Positions 50,205-59,340 of a stretch of 64,000 bases of DNA are shown here, in pieces. The notes under the pieces are model-generated. The model was not told the origin of the DNA. It ran no database searches and was given only the letters and a program-made list of their open reading frames with translations. Each line of letters opens with the position of its first letter. Position 1 is the first letter of the stretch. Source of the DNA: Anaerolineae bacterium (lineage in GTDB: Bacteria > Chloroflexota > Anaerolineae > Promineifilales > Promineifilaceae); NCBI GenBank assembly GCA_020848035.1, contig JADLAX010000088.1:1-64000 (forward strand). The letters are read 5' to 3'. The position numbers were made by a program, and so were the translations under genes.

Positions 50205-51217
50205 CCTCGCACTCCCAGAGCCGGTCTGGTTATGCCACCGGCAGCAATTCAGATGATCCGGCCCAGATTCGGGCCGAAATTGAACAGACCCGTGCCCGCA
50301 TGGGGCAAACCATCGATCAGATTCAAGAGCGGTTGTCTCCGGCGCGGCTGAAACAGCAAACCAAAGACACAATCCGAGAAGCAACCATAGGAAAGGTAGA
50401 AGAAATGACAAATCGTGCAGAGTATGAAGTGAAGAGTTGGCGCAGCAAAATTGTGCAAACCGTAAAAGAGAACCCGGTTCCGGCGGCCCTGATTGGGGTG
50501 GGCCTGGGCTGGCTGATCATGGCCGATAGCGATAACAACCATGACAACTACAGCTACGACGATGAATACCGGCAACGGCCGTATACCGGCGGCAGCACCT
50601 ATTATCCAGCGGCAGCTCGCTACTCAGGCCGCAGCGCAACCCAGCGCAGCGCCCGCGACAGTGCCCGCGACCTGGTTCAAGAGGGGCAGGAGCGCCTCAA
50701 CGAAACGGTAGACGAGGTACGCGATTGGGCCAGTGAAACGGCGCACACGGTGCAGGAGCGCGTGAGCGAGACGGCCGAATCCGTGCGGCACTCGGCGGAA
50801 GAAGCGCGACACCAGGTTCAGGAAACGGCCGTTGACCTCCGGCTTCAGGCACAGCAAGGGATGCGGCAAACCAAACGTACCTTCTGGGCCACGATGAATG
50901 AAAATCCGCTGGCCGTGGGGGCGACAGCGGCGGCCGTTGGTGCCCTGGTGGGGCTGGTTCTGCCCAGCACCCCCACCGAAAATCGTCTGATGGGTGAGCG
51001 GCGCGATGAGCTAATGCACCAGGCGAAAGATCGGGTGCAGGAAACGGTGCAGGAAACCACCGAGAAGGTGAAAGCGGTGGCCACCGAAGCGAAAGATGCC
51101 GCCGTAGAAACGGCCAAAGAAGAGGCGGATAAAAGAGGATTACGGCCGTCTGGCGAGCGCGGCCAGCCCCACGGCCAAACCCAGGGCCAATCCCGCCCGT
51201 TCGACCGCAACGTTTAG
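50183..51217 (+). CDS. DUF3618 protein with long helical region
   Basis: 344 residues. DUF3618 is at the N terminus: IRAEIEQTRARMGQTIDQIQERLSP. A hydrophobic helix follows (PVPAALIGVGLGWLIM, residues about 95-112), then a Tyr/Ser/Arg-rich linker, a long Glu/Thr/Val-rich coiled region (about 160-235), a second helix (NPLAVGATAAAVGALVGLVL) and a Lys/Glu/Ala tail like LEA proteins. It presumably stabilises membrane or binds envelope components. It overlaps the holin-X gene by 22 nt, so they are translated together. A hairpin at 51242-51279 ends the operon. Confidence 0.75.
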   Translation: MANRTAVTSHSQSRSGYATGSNSDDPAQIRAEIEQTRARMGQTIDQIQERLSPARLKQQTKDTIREATIGKVEEMTNRAEYEVKSWRSKIVQTVKENPVPAALIGVGLGWLIMADSDNNHDNYSYDDEYRQRPYTGGSTYYPAAARYSGRSATQRSARDSARDLVQEGQERLNETVDEVRDWASETAHTVQERVSETAESVRHSAEEARHQVQETAVDLRLQAQQGMRQTKRTFWATMNENPLAVGATAAAVGALVGLVLPSTPTENRLMGERRDELMHQAKDRVQETVQETTEKVKAVATEAKDAAVETAKEEADKRGLRPSGERGQPHGQTQGQSRPFDRNV

Positions 51218-51241
51218 CCAGCTACCTCCCCACGTTTAATG

Positions 51242-51281
51242 GCAAGAGTGGATCAATCTTCAAAGATTGGTCCACTCTTTA
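51242..51281 (+). terminator. Terminator-like hairpin, related to the AGATTGG family
   Basis: AGAGTGGATCAATCTT pairs with AAGATTGGTCCACTCT with one G-T pair and a 3-nt loop, followed by TTTA. The word order is reversed compared with the copies at 49008 and 56247 but uses the same ATTGG-CCACTCT words. Confidence 0.65.
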
Positions 51282-51349
51282 CTTCTATACCTGGTTATAG
51301 CCACTTCTTTATGTCCCTGCCTATAGAAGCCGGGCGCTTTCTCGGCTAA

Positions 51350-51411
51350 GGTTGTTCATTAAGTCCAACTTTTTAATGAAGAAGGAGTTCCCGGCTCGTT
51401 GATGAACAACC
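51350..51411 (+). promoter_or_regulatory. Inverted repeat that would hide the oxidase start codon
   Basis: GGTTGTTCAT (51350-51359) is exactly complementary to ATGAACAACC (51402-51411), which contains the start codon of the oxidase gene. The loop holds GGAG (51383-51386). A competing stem AGCCGGG/CCCGGCT (51328-51334 with 51390-51396) is also possible. This looks like a translational switch. Confidence 0.45.
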
Positions 51412-52433
51412 CCGCATCTGCAAGAAACGATCGCCTCCCCCTTTTTATTATTGTTTTGCTGCTCCTGGCGAGCTGCCTCCTGGGTGGCTGTACGGAAAGC
51501 ACCCCGGCCGTCTTCTGGCCTCAGGGAGAGGCAGCCCGCGAGATCAACACGCTGTGGTGGATTTTGTTTGGCATGGGTACGGCCGTTTACCTCCTGGTGA
51601 TGGCATTTGTCCTCTTTGCCCTGTTCCGCCGCCGCCAGGCAGATTTACCGGGCGACCCGCAAAAGAATGGGGTAAACGGCCGTCGCCTCATCTGGTTTGG
51701 CGGCGTCATCATTCCTGCCATCATTCTGGCTGTGACCTACGGCTTTACCCTGGACACGATGCGTGACCTGCGCCTGCCGTCCGCCGACAACCGACTGGTG
51801 ATCAAAGTGACTGGTTACCAGTGGTGGTGGGAAGTGGTCTACCCCGGGGAAAACGCCATCACTGCCAACGAAATTTACCTGCCGGTGGGTGAAGAAGTGC
51901 TGTTTGAGCTCACTTCTGCCGACGTGATCCACAGTTTTTGGGTGCCCGAGCTGCACGGCAAGATGGACCTCATTCCCGGCATCACCAACACCTGGAAGCT
52001 CCAGGCCGACGAGCCGGGCGAATATTGGGGGCTGTGCGCCGAGTTTTGTGGTATGCAGCACGCCAAGATGCTTTTTTTAGTCGTGGCCGTGCCGCCTGAA
52101 GAATTTGATGCCTGGCTGGAGGCACAGCGCCAGCCCGCCGTGGCCCCCACTGCCGCTCCTACCCAGGCTGGCCTGGACATCTTCCTGGCGGAAGGGTGCG
52201 CCGAGTGCCATGCCATTCGCGGCACCGCCGCAGCGGGTGACCTGGGGCCAGACCTGACGCACCTGGCCAGCCGCCTTACCCTGGGGGCGGGTTCTGTCAG
52301 CAACAATCGGGGCAACCTGGCGGGTTGGATTGCCGATCCACACGGCATCAAACCCGGCAGCCTGATGCCCACATCCGGTCTGTCTGGCCAAGCGCTGCAA
52401 TCGCTGGTCGCCTACATGGAATCATTGGAGTAA
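51402..52433 (+). CDS. coxB: Cytochrome c oxidase subunit II with fused cytochrome c domain
   Basis: 343 residues. Lipoprotein signal (LLGGCTE, lipid-modified Cys), two transmembrane helices, then the CuA domain: GYQWWWEVVYPG, VIHSFWVPELHGKMDLIPG and the ligand block CAEFCGMQHAKM. The C terminus is a cytochrome c domain with heme motif CAECH and axial Met in GSLMPTSG. This is a caa3-type subunit, so electrons enter through the fused heme. Start: TTG 51399 and ATG 51402 are adjacent. Next gene begins nine bp downstream. Confidence 0.93.
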   Translation: MNNPASARNDRLPLFIIVLLLLASCLLGGCTESTPAVFWPQGEAAREINTLWWILFGMGTAVYLLVMAFVLFALFRRRQADLPGDPQKNGVNGRRLIWFGGVIIPAIILAVTYGFTLDTMRDLRLPSADNRLVIKVTGYQWWWEVVYPGENAITANEIYLPVGEEVLFELTSADVIHSFWVPELHGKMDLIPGITNTWKLQADEPGEYWGLCAEFCGMQHAKMLFLVVAVPPEEFDAWLEAQRQPAVAPTAAPTQAGLDIFLAEGCAECHAIRGTAAAGDLGPDLTHLASRLTLGAGSVSNNRGNLAGWIADPHGIKPGSLMPTSGLSGQALQSLVAYMESLE

Positions 52434-52441
52434 GAAAATTC

Positions 52442-55057
52442 ATGAGCGCAACCCCCTGGCACGATGAGGAGGAGGGGGCAACGGCCGTTGCTCCCCACAC
52501 AGAAATTATTCCCCTAAACGTCAAAACGCCGACGGCTGATGCGCCCGACCCGGCAACCGCGGCTGCCCTGGAAGAACAGTGGGCCGATCCCGCGCCAGGA
52601 ATCATCGGTTCGCTGAAGGCCATTCAAAACGACGTGGTCGGCGGCCGAATCATGCGCACCGCTTTTGGTTTCTTCTTGATTGCCGGGATGCTGGCGGTGC
52701 TCATGCGCTTCCAGCTGATCCAGCCCGAAAATGATCTGATTGCCCCCGACACCTTCAATGGCCTTTTTACCATGCACGGCTCTACCATGATGTACCTCTT
52801 CGCCGTGCCCATGATTGAAGGCATGGCCATCGTCATGCTGCCGCCGCTGTTGGGGAACCGGGAAATGCCTTTTCCCCGGCTGGGCGTCTTTAGCTACTAC
52901 ACTTTTCTGCTGGGCGGGCTGCTCTTCTTCTCCAGCTACCTGCTCAGCTCGGTGCCAGACGCGGGCTGGTTTGCCTACGCGCCGCTCAGCGGGCCAGAAT
53001 ATTCGCCGGGCATTGCCCTGGATTACTGGCTGCTGGCCCTGGGCGTGGCCGAAGTGGCGGCCATCGCCGCCGGGATCGAAATCATCATTGCCATATTGCG
53101 GATGCGTGCGCCGGGCATGTCGTTGGGGCGTATGCCGCTTTTTTTGTGGGCGATGCTGGTGACGGCGTTTTCCATTTTGTTTGCCTTTACGCCGCTCATC
53201 GTGGGCAGCCTGCTGCTGGAGCTGGACCGCAAGATTGGCACCCAATTTTTTAATCCCAACATGGGCGGCAGCGCCGTGCTGTGGCAGCATTTGTTCTGGA
53301 TTTTTGGTCATCCTGAGGTGTACATCCAATTTTTACCGGCCACCGGCATGATGGCCATGATCATCCCCGTCTTTTCGCGGCGGCGCATCATTGGTTATCC
53401 GCTGGTGGTGGTGGCGATGGTGGCCACGGGTTTCATCAGCTTTTTGCTGTGGGTGCACCACATGTTTGCCGTGGGGCTGCCGCAGGTGACGCTGGGCCTC
53501 TTTACGGCCGCCAGCATCTTTATTGCCATTCCCACCGGCGTGCAGATTTTTGCCTACGTGGTGACGGTTTTGTTTGGACGGCCGTTGTGGAAAACACCCT
53601 ACCTCTTTGCCATTGGTTTCTTGTTTACCTTTGTCATGGGGGGCATCACCGGGGTGATGGTGGGCGTGGTGCCCTTCGACTGGCAGGTGCACGATTCCTA
53701 TTTTGTGGTGGCCCATCTGCACTACGTGCTGATTGGCGGCGTGGTCTTCCCCATTTTTGCGGCGATCTACTACTGGATGCCCAAGTTTACGGGCACGCTG
53801 CTGAACGAGACGCTGGGCAAATGGAACTTCTGGCTGATGTTTATCGGCTTCCACGTCACTTTTTTCCCGCAGCACATCAGCGGCCTCATGGGCATGCCGC
53901 GCCGCGTCTACACCTATCCGCCGGGCATGGGCTGGGACATTTTTAACCTGATTTCGACCATCGGCGCGGTGATTCTGGCAGTCGGGGTGCTGGTTTTCCT
54001 GGTGAACTTTTTCTACAGCCACCGCCAGGGCGAGCCAGTGGTGCGTAATCCGTGGGGGGCCGATTCGCTAGAGTGGGCGCTGACCTCGCCGCCGGCCAAC
54101 TATGGCTTTTCGGTGCCGCCGATTGTACACGGCCGTCATCCGCTGTGGGATCAGGATTCATTGGCAAAAGGTACGGAGCGAGTGGAGGGCATTGTGCAGG
54201 GGTTGGCCCGCTGGCCGCTGAAGTGGCGCGCTACCCTGGTCACCACTATCACCGATGCCGCCCCGGTGGAGATTTTCCGCGTGTCGGGTCCGTCGTTCTG
54301 GCCGGTGGTGTGCGCCGTCGGGCTGGTGACGGTGTTTGGCTCGGAAATCTTTAGCCTGCGCCCGGTGGCCCTGATTGGCATTGGCATTTTGCTGATTGGG
54401 GTGGTGGGCTGGAACTGGCCGCAGCCCAATCCAACATCGACAGAAGAGGAGCTGGCGTTTGAAGCGAAATATGGCATTCCGGTACGGCCGTATGGCAGCC
54501 GGGTGGTCACGCTGAGCGCCATGTGGCTGTGGCTGCTGCTGCTGGGCATCGCCCTCACCACCTTCACCTTCACCTACTTCTATCTTCGTGTAGAGAGCAG
54601 TATGTGGCCGCAGGGCAACCTGCCGCTGCCGAACGTTTTGTGGGTGGCCCTGGCGACACCGCTGCTGCTGGCCAACGGCTTCACCGCCCGGCGCAGCGTG
54701 CAGCACATTCGTGCCGATGAGCAGGGCCGCCTGCGCCTGATGCTGGGGCTGGGCTTTTTGTTGGAAGTGGCGGTGCTGGCCCTGTTTGTCTACGACCTGG
54801 GGCAGATGCCGTTTGATTGGTCCACCAACGCCTACGGCTCGATATTTTTTGCCATCGCTGGCTTCATGATTTTGCTGCTGCTGATTGGCCTGGGCACCAA
54901 TTTGTTTACCCAGTTTTGGACATGGCGCGGCATTTATTCGTCAACCCGCTCGGCGACGGTGGAAAACAACGCCAATTATTGGCTGGTGATGATTCCTTAC
55001 TGGCTGATTGTGGTGGGCATTTTGTACGGCTCGCCTTACCTGGGCGGTGGCGGATGA
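52442..55057 (+). CDS. ctaD: Cytochrome c oxidase fused subunits I and III
   Basis: 871 residues. Subunit I: MHGSTMMYLFAVP (heme a ligand His), WIFGHPEVYIQFLPATGM (His290, Glu of the D channel, cross-linked Tyr), LLWVHHMFAVG (CuB His pair) and DSYFVVAHLHYVLIGG (heme ligands). The K-channel position reads PTGVQIF with Gln368 where classical A1 oxidases have Lys. After about residue 600 a subunit III-like module follows (TTFTFTYFYLRVESSMWPQG). It reduces O2 to water and pumps protons. The fusion is known in caa3 oxidases. Confidence 0.92.
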   Translation: MSATPWHDEEEGATAVAPHTEIIPLNVKTPTADAPDPATAAALEEQWADPAPGIIGSLKAIQNDVVGGRIMRTAFGFFLIAGMLAVLMRFQLIQPENDLIAPDTFNGLFTMHGSTMMYLFAVPMIEGMAIVMLPPLLGNREMPFPRLGVFSYYTFLLGGLLFFSSYLLSSVPDAGWFAYAPLSGPEYSPGIALDYWLLALGVAEVAAIAAGIEIIIAILRMRAPGMSLGRMPLFLWAMLVTAFSILFAFTPLIVGSLLLELDRKIGTQFFNPNMGGSAVLWQHLFWIFGHPEVYIQFLPATGMMAMIIPVFSRRRIIGYPLVVVAMVATGFISFLLWVHHMFAVGLPQVTLGLFTAASIFIAIPTGVQIFAYVVTVLFGRPLWKTPYLFAIGFLFTFVMGGITGVMVGVVPFDWQVHDSYFVVAHLHYVLIGGVVFPIFAAIYYWMPKFTGTLLNETLGKWNFWLMFIGFHVTFFPQHISGLMGMPRRVYTYPPGMGWDIFNLISTIGAVILAVGVLVFLVNFFYSHRQGEPVVRNPWGADSLEWALTSPPANYGFSVPPIVHGRHPLWDQDSLAKGTERVEGIVQGLARWPLKWRATLVTTITDAAPVEIFRVSGPSFWPVVCAVGLVTVFGSEIFSLRPVALIGIGILLIGVVGWNWPQPNPTSTEEELAFEAKYGIPVRPYGSRVVTLSAMWLWLLLLGIALTTFTFTYFYLRVESSMWPQGNLPLPNVLWVALATPLLLANGFTARRSVQHIRADEQGRLRLMLGLGFLLEVAVLALFVYDLGQMPFDWSTNAYGSIFFAIAGFMILLLLIGLGTNLFTQFWTWRGIYSSTRSATVENNANYWLVMIPYWLIVVGILYGSPYLGGGG

Positions 55058-55401
55058 ACCTGCTGAACGGCCCCACGACGCGCCGCCAGCAGTGGTTGGG
55101 TTTTATGCTCAGTCCGGCGGCATGGACGGTTTATTTTGTGGTGATCTACGTGTTGAACGAAGCCGCCTGCCGCCTGCCGCTGCTGTCGCCCACGGCTTTT
55201 TTCCCGCTGGCCACGCTCTTTACCGGGGTGGTGCTGGCTCTGATTGGCCTGGCGGGGTGGTGGGCCTGGCGCGCCTGGCGTGAGGGGGATGGGGCGGGCA
55301 ACGGCCGTTTCCTGGGCCTCACCGGTTTGTTGTTGTGTGGGCTGTTTGCGGTGATGACAACGGCCGTGTGGGTCGCTGCCCTGGTGTTGAGGCCATGTTA
55401 A
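55054..55401 (+). CDS. Small three-helix membrane protein of the oxidase operon
   Basis: 115 residues; ATG 55054 overlaps the stop of the oxidase gene (ATGA), so translation is coupled. Three hydrophobic segments (about 18-37, 45-70, 83-108). No family recognised; the position suggests an oxidase assembly factor or small subunit such as subunit IV. Confidence 0.65.
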   Translation: MNLLNGPTTRRQQWLGFMLSPAAWTVYFVVIYVLNEAACRLPLLSPTAFFPLATLFTGVVLALIGLAGWWAWRAWREGDGAGNGRFLGLTGLLLCGLFAVMTTAVWVAALVLRPC

Positions 55402-55766
55402 AACCATTGTACACAGTTCCCTGGCTGCTGCTGGCGCTGCTGCTCTGGGGCTGCACGCCCCCCGTGGCACAATCCTACGTGGTGGGCGGCGACGCCGACG
55501 TGGGCCAGCAGCTAATCGCCGACTACGGCTGCGGGGCGTGCCACGACATTCCCGGTATCCCTGGAGCCAACGCCACGGTGGGGCCGCCGCTCGATGGTTG
55601 GGCCGAGCGCGGCTACATCGCCGGGGCGCTGCCCAACCGTCCGGGCAATCTGGTGGCGTGGCTGATGAACCCGCAGACGATCGAGCCGGGCACAGCCATG
55701 CCGGATTTGTCGATTTCTGAACAAGAAGCGCTGGACATGAGCGCCTATTTGTACTCGTTGAGGTGA
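55395..55766 (+). CDS. Monoheme cytochrome c lipoprotein
   Basis: 123 residues. The signal LLALLLWGCTPP has a lipidation Cys; the mature domain contains CGACH for heme attachment and GTAMPDL with the axial Met. It overlaps the small membrane gene by seven nt. It likely delivers electrons to the CuA/cytochrome c domain of the oxidase from the cell surface or periplasmic face. ATG 55395 is chosen, since an earlier reading would lack the signal peptide. Confidence 0.85.
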   Translation: MLKPLYTVPWLLLALLLWGCTPPVAQSYVVGGDADVGQQLIADYGCGACHDIPGIPGANATVGPPLDGWAERGYIAGALPNRPGNLVAWLMNPQTIEPGTAMPDLSISEQEALDMSAYLYSLR

Positions 55767-55772
55767 GGTAAC

Positions 55773-56234
55773 GTGCTGCGGTTAAGGAAGGAAAATCGCT
55801 CGATATTTGTGGCGTGTGTAACGGCCGTTGTGCTGACGCTGACTCTGCTGCAACTGTGGCCGACCGATACCATCAATCCGGCGGTAGTTTCGGCCCCGGA
55901 GTGGCCCGATATTCACACCCAGCAGCTGGTGGAACGCGCCTGCTACGACTGCCACAGCCACGAAACGCGCTGGCCCTGGTACACCAACGTAGTGCCCGCC
56001 TACTTCCTGCTGGCCTACGATGTGCAGCGCGGCCGCGAGGCATTGAACTTTTCTCGTTGGGATGAGACGTGCTGCACGGAGGAGCAAATTGGCGAAATGG
56101 CGGAAACCGTCACCAAACACCACATGCCGCTGCCCTACTACATGGTGCTGCACCCGGAATCTTACCTGAGTGATGTGGAACGCGGCCAGCTGGTGTACGG
56201 CCTCATGGACATCATGAAAGAAAACCTGGACTGA
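55773..56234 (+). CDS. Membrane-anchored heme-binding domain protein
   Basis: 153 residues from GTG 55773. One N-terminal helix (about 10-28) and a Haem_bd domain: CYDCHSHETRWPWYTNVVPA with the heme site CYDCH, then EALNFSRWD and TKHHMPLPYYMVLHPE. Such proteins accompany c-type cytochromes in oxidase clusters and may bind heme as an assembly or sensing factor. It is the last gene of the operon, six bp after the cytochrome; the hairpin at 56247-56279 terminates it. Confidence 0.8.
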   Translation: MLRLRKENRSIFVACVTAVVLTLTLLQLWPTDTINPAVVSAPEWPDIHTQQLVERACYDCHSHETRWPWYTNVVPAYFLLAYDVQRGREALNFSRWDETCCTEEQIGEMAETVTKHHMPLPYYMVLHPESYLSDVERGQLVYGLMDIMKENLD

Positions 56235-56246
56235 GTGATGGATTTC

Positions 56247-56279
56247 AGATTGGGCCACTCTCTAAGAGTGGCCCAATCT
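56247..56279. terminator. Terminator/hairpin family AGATTGGGCC (copy 2)
   Basis: AGATTGGGCCACTCT (56247-56261) pairs perfectly with 56265-56279, loop CTA, between the convergent oxidase operon and LAL regulator. Confidence 0.8.
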
Positions 56280-56289
56280 AAAGTAGAAC

Positions 56290-59283
56290 CTAGATTAGCT
56301 GCAACGTGCGCGCTTCGGCGATGGCCTGGGTGCGGCAGTGCACGTCTAGCTTGTCGTAGATGTTGGCCAGATGTGTCTTGACCGTGCCGGGAGTGATGCA
56401 CAGCTGCACGCCAATTTCGCGGTTAGACAGGCCGCTGCTGACCAGTTTTAGCACTTCTTGCTCTCGTTCGGTGATGGAAGCGGCCGTTTTTAACGATTCT
56501 AGCTTTTCCTGGGGCAGCCAATCGGTGGTCTGATCCGGGCAGCCCAGCAGCTGCAAAATGTTCAGGAGAAACTGCTGCGATTCAGTGGTGAAGCTTTCAG
56601 TGTGGCGCAGCAGGGCCAGCAGGGGAATGAGCGCGGTGCCGGGGGTGAGGAACGGCCGTAGCAACCGTTCTGGGGCCGCCAGCCGGACAGCTTCAGTCAT
56701 CACCTGGCGCGCCTGGTTGAGTTTGTGCTGTTCAAACAGCGCCAGCCCCAGCAGCACACGCACCTGCATCATCGGTTCATTGGTAATGCCGTTGGGGAAC
56801 TGCCTTAACAGGCGCTCCAGAATCTTTTCGGCCGCCGCCGGCTGTTTATGCCGCAAAAACACATCAGCGCGCACCAGCTGCGCCAGCCCGTGACCTTCTT
56901 CGACACCTTCGCCCAAGAGCCGCTCCACCTCAGTCCAGTTTTCCAACGGAACGTTAAACATCGCCTCGAATACGGCCAAATCCTGGTCGCGCCAGCCGCC
57001 AGAAGGGCGCTGCGCCTGCAAAGCACGTGCTGCCTGAATGGTGGCAATAGCTTCTTCATGATTGCCTGAGGTCGCTTGCAGTTTGGCGCGAGCGATGGCA
57101 ATGTTGATGGGCATATTGGAGCTGGTGGGGTTGGGATCAACGGCCGTTGCCCGTTGTACCAGCTGGTGGGCCTCAGCCAACTCATTGCGCAGCCGGTAAA
57201 TGTGGCTTAGCGTAATTAAGGCAATGCTGGCTGGCTCCGGCAGCTTGCCGCGCTGCGACAGTGCATACTGCAACACCTGGAACACAATCTTTTCACTTTC
57301 GCGCAGGTGGCCCCGCATAAGCGCTCGATTGGCTGAATCTGCCCCGGCAATCAGCAAGACAAACAGATTGCCCTGGGCCTGCGACTGCTCGTAAACTTCA
57401 TACAGCCGCACGCCTACAGCGTCGGTTTGGGGCAAATAGCTGGCCTCCACAATCCACAAAGCGTCCAGCAGCTGCCAGCGGGAATCGGCCGGGGCCGCCT
57501 GCGAGATCGATAGGTCGCCAACCGTCTTGCGCTTTTGGATGGTGCGAATCTCGGCCAGCACTTCGCGTTCGTCGTCCGTCAACGCTTCCTGCGGTTTGGC
57601 CATGAGGTTGTGCTCTAGCCGCCGCAAAAAGCGCTCCACCTCGCCCGTAGACAGGGCCAATTTGGCCAGCCGCAAATAAACAAAAAGCAGCGTTTTATGA
57701 TGCTGAAAAACGGATTCGGGCAGCTGCTGAATCCAGCGCAGCAGGCGCGAATCTTCGCCATATTCTACCAATTCGCGCAGCACCACCTCTTCAATGAGTG
57801 ACGCCGCATCTTCCCAATCTTTAATGGCCAGCAGATGGCGCACCGCTTCGGCCGAGCCATTTTGCTCGCGATACCAGGCGGCCGCCCGACGGTGCAGGTT
57901 GGGAATCAGGTTGGGGTACTGCGTTTCCAGCTGGTTGCTCAACATTTCGGCAAACAGATCATGGTAGGTATACCACGCCTGTTCTTCAGCGCGTACCAGG
58001 AATAAGTTTTCTTGCCACAGCCGGGCCAGCATCTCGGCCCCGTCCGTATGCCCGGTAAGGGCGTCGCACAGGCTGCCGGTGAGCTGCTTTAGAATAGAGG
58101 TTTTTAGCAAGAAGGTTTTTACCTCGTCGGTCTGCTGGTGTAACACACTTTCCAAGAAATATTCGCGTAGAAATATGTGCGCCCCGTTAAACGATTCCAG
58201 AAAACGCTGTCGATCTTGGTGTTTGTTTAGCGCCAAAACGGCCAGCATCAGGCCCGCTGCCCAACCGCTGGTGCGGTTGACCAACGTTTCCATGTCGCCG
58301 TGGGCCAGCGGCTGATCGGCGACGTGCTGCTGTAAAAATTCCACGCCTTCTTCCCGCGTGAAGCGCAAATCTTCCATTTCCAGCTCGGTGACCAGCCCGC
58401 GAGCACGCACGCAGCCCAGGGCAATGGGGGGGCGCGTTCGGCCGGAAATGATGAGCTGTAGGCCGGGTGGCAGATGCTCTAGCCATATCTGGATGGAGTT
58501 ATGGATGTCGGCGTGCTGGATATGGTGGTAGTCGTCCAAAATCAGCCCCAGGCCGGCGGTTTCCTGGATGACGTTGACAATCTCGTTGGACAACCGCGCT
58601 ACGATTTCGCCCGGGGTAATTCCGGCCGAGAGCTGAAGCTCTTGCAGCAAACCCTGGCGAAAACCAGGGACCACCGCTTTAATCGCCATGACGACAGTGG
58701 TCCAGAAGCGGATCAGGTGATTGTCGTCGGCGTCGAGCGAGGCCCAGGCTATGGGAATGTTGCAGCATTCTTGCTGCCAGGCGTTGAGCAGTGTGCTTTT
58801 GCCAAAGCCGCCCGGTGCGCAAATAAAAGTGACTGGGGTCTGCAATTTTTGCGTCAGGCGGGGCCGGGTGATCAGTGTGGGGGGCAGGATAGGCGGTCTG
58901 ATTTTGGTGATGGCGGGGAAGGCGGTGTGGATGGAAGATTTGACGGGAACGATGGCGGTTTGAGGCTGGATGAACAGCGTGAGTGGGTTGAAGTTGGTTT
59001 TGCCAGCCAGGGCAGCGGCCGTTTCTTCCAGCTGTGTCAGGTTTAGCTCCTCGGTTTTACCCAGGTAGGCTTTGTGCAGCTTGCCACTGCGGCGGCGATA
59101 GGCGTACCAGTAATCGCCGCCGTGTCGGGTCTCGCATCTGGCGGAGAAGTGGCCAGCGGTCCCCTTAAATTTAAACTGTCTGTTGGCAGCCAGCCAGTTG
59201 GTCCATTCGGTTGATGCCAGAGGGATGGGGGCGGATACGGCCGTATCCACCCACAATAAACTATCTTTAACCGTTGCCTTCAT
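56290..59283 (-). CDS. LAL-type (MalT-like) LuxR transcriptional regulator
   Basis: 997 residues from ATG 59283. A short N-terminal domain (FSARCETRHGGDYWYAYRRR, GKLHKAYLGKTEELNL) typical of Chloroflexota LAL proteins is followed by a STAND NTPase: Walker A CAPGGFGKSTLLNAW (about 155-169), ILDDYHHI (Walker B), ISGRTRPP. TPR-like helices fill about 450-900, and the C-terminal LuxR HTH is EREQEVLKLVSSGLSNREIG and ITPGTVKTHLANIYDKL. It should activate transcription when bound to a small inducer and ATP. It is divergent from a peptide transporter, which is a plausible target. Confidence 0.9.
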   Translation of the reverse strand: MKATVKDSLLWVDTAVSAPIPLASTEWTNWLAANRQFKFKGTAGHFSARCETRHGGDYWYAYRRRSGKLHKAYLGKTEELNLTQLEETAAALAGKTNFNPLTLFIQPQTAIVPVKSSIHTAFPAITKIRPPILPPTLITRPRLTQKLQTPVTFICAPGGFGKSTLLNAWQQECCNIPIAWASLDADDNHLIRFWTTVVMAIKAVVPGFRQGLLQELQLSAGITPGEIVARLSNEIVNVIQETAGLGLILDDYHHIQHADIHNSIQIWLEHLPPGLQLIISGRTRPPIALGCVRARGLVTELEMEDLRFTREEGVEFLQQHVADQPLAHGDMETLVNRTSGWAAGLMLAVLALNKHQDRQRFLESFNGAHIFLREYFLESVLHQQTDEVKTFLLKTSILKQLTGSLCDALTGHTDGAEMLARLWQENLFLVRAEEQAWYTYHDLFAEMLSNQLETQYPNLIPNLHRRAAAWYREQNGSAEAVRHLLAIKDWEDAASLIEEVVLRELVEYGEDSRLLRWIQQLPESVFQHHKTLLFVYLRLAKLALSTGEVERFLRRLEHNLMAKPQEALTDDEREVLAEIRTIQKRKTVGDLSISQAAPADSRWQLLDALWIVEASYLPQTDAVGVRLYEVYEQSQAQGNLFVLLIAGADSANRALMRGHLRESEKIVFQVLQYALSQRGKLPEPASIALITLSHIYRLRNELAEAHQLVQRATAVDPNPTSSNMPINIAIARAKLQATSGNHEEAIATIQAARALQAQRPSGGWRDQDLAVFEAMFNVPLENWTEVERLLGEGVEEGHGLAQLVRADVFLRHKQPAAAEKILERLLRQFPNGITNEPMMQVRVLLGLALFEQHKLNQARQVMTEAVRLAAPERLLRPFLTPGTALIPLLALLRHTESFTTESQQFLLNILQLLGCPDQTTDWLPQEKLESLKTAASITEREQEVLKLVSSGLSNREIGVQLCITPGTVKTHLANIYDKLDVHCRTQAIAEARTLQLI

Positions 59284-59340
59284 CTTCTTCTTCCCCAACC
59301 CTTTTGAGGGTCACTTTTACTCAGCTCGCCGGGTTCCCCA

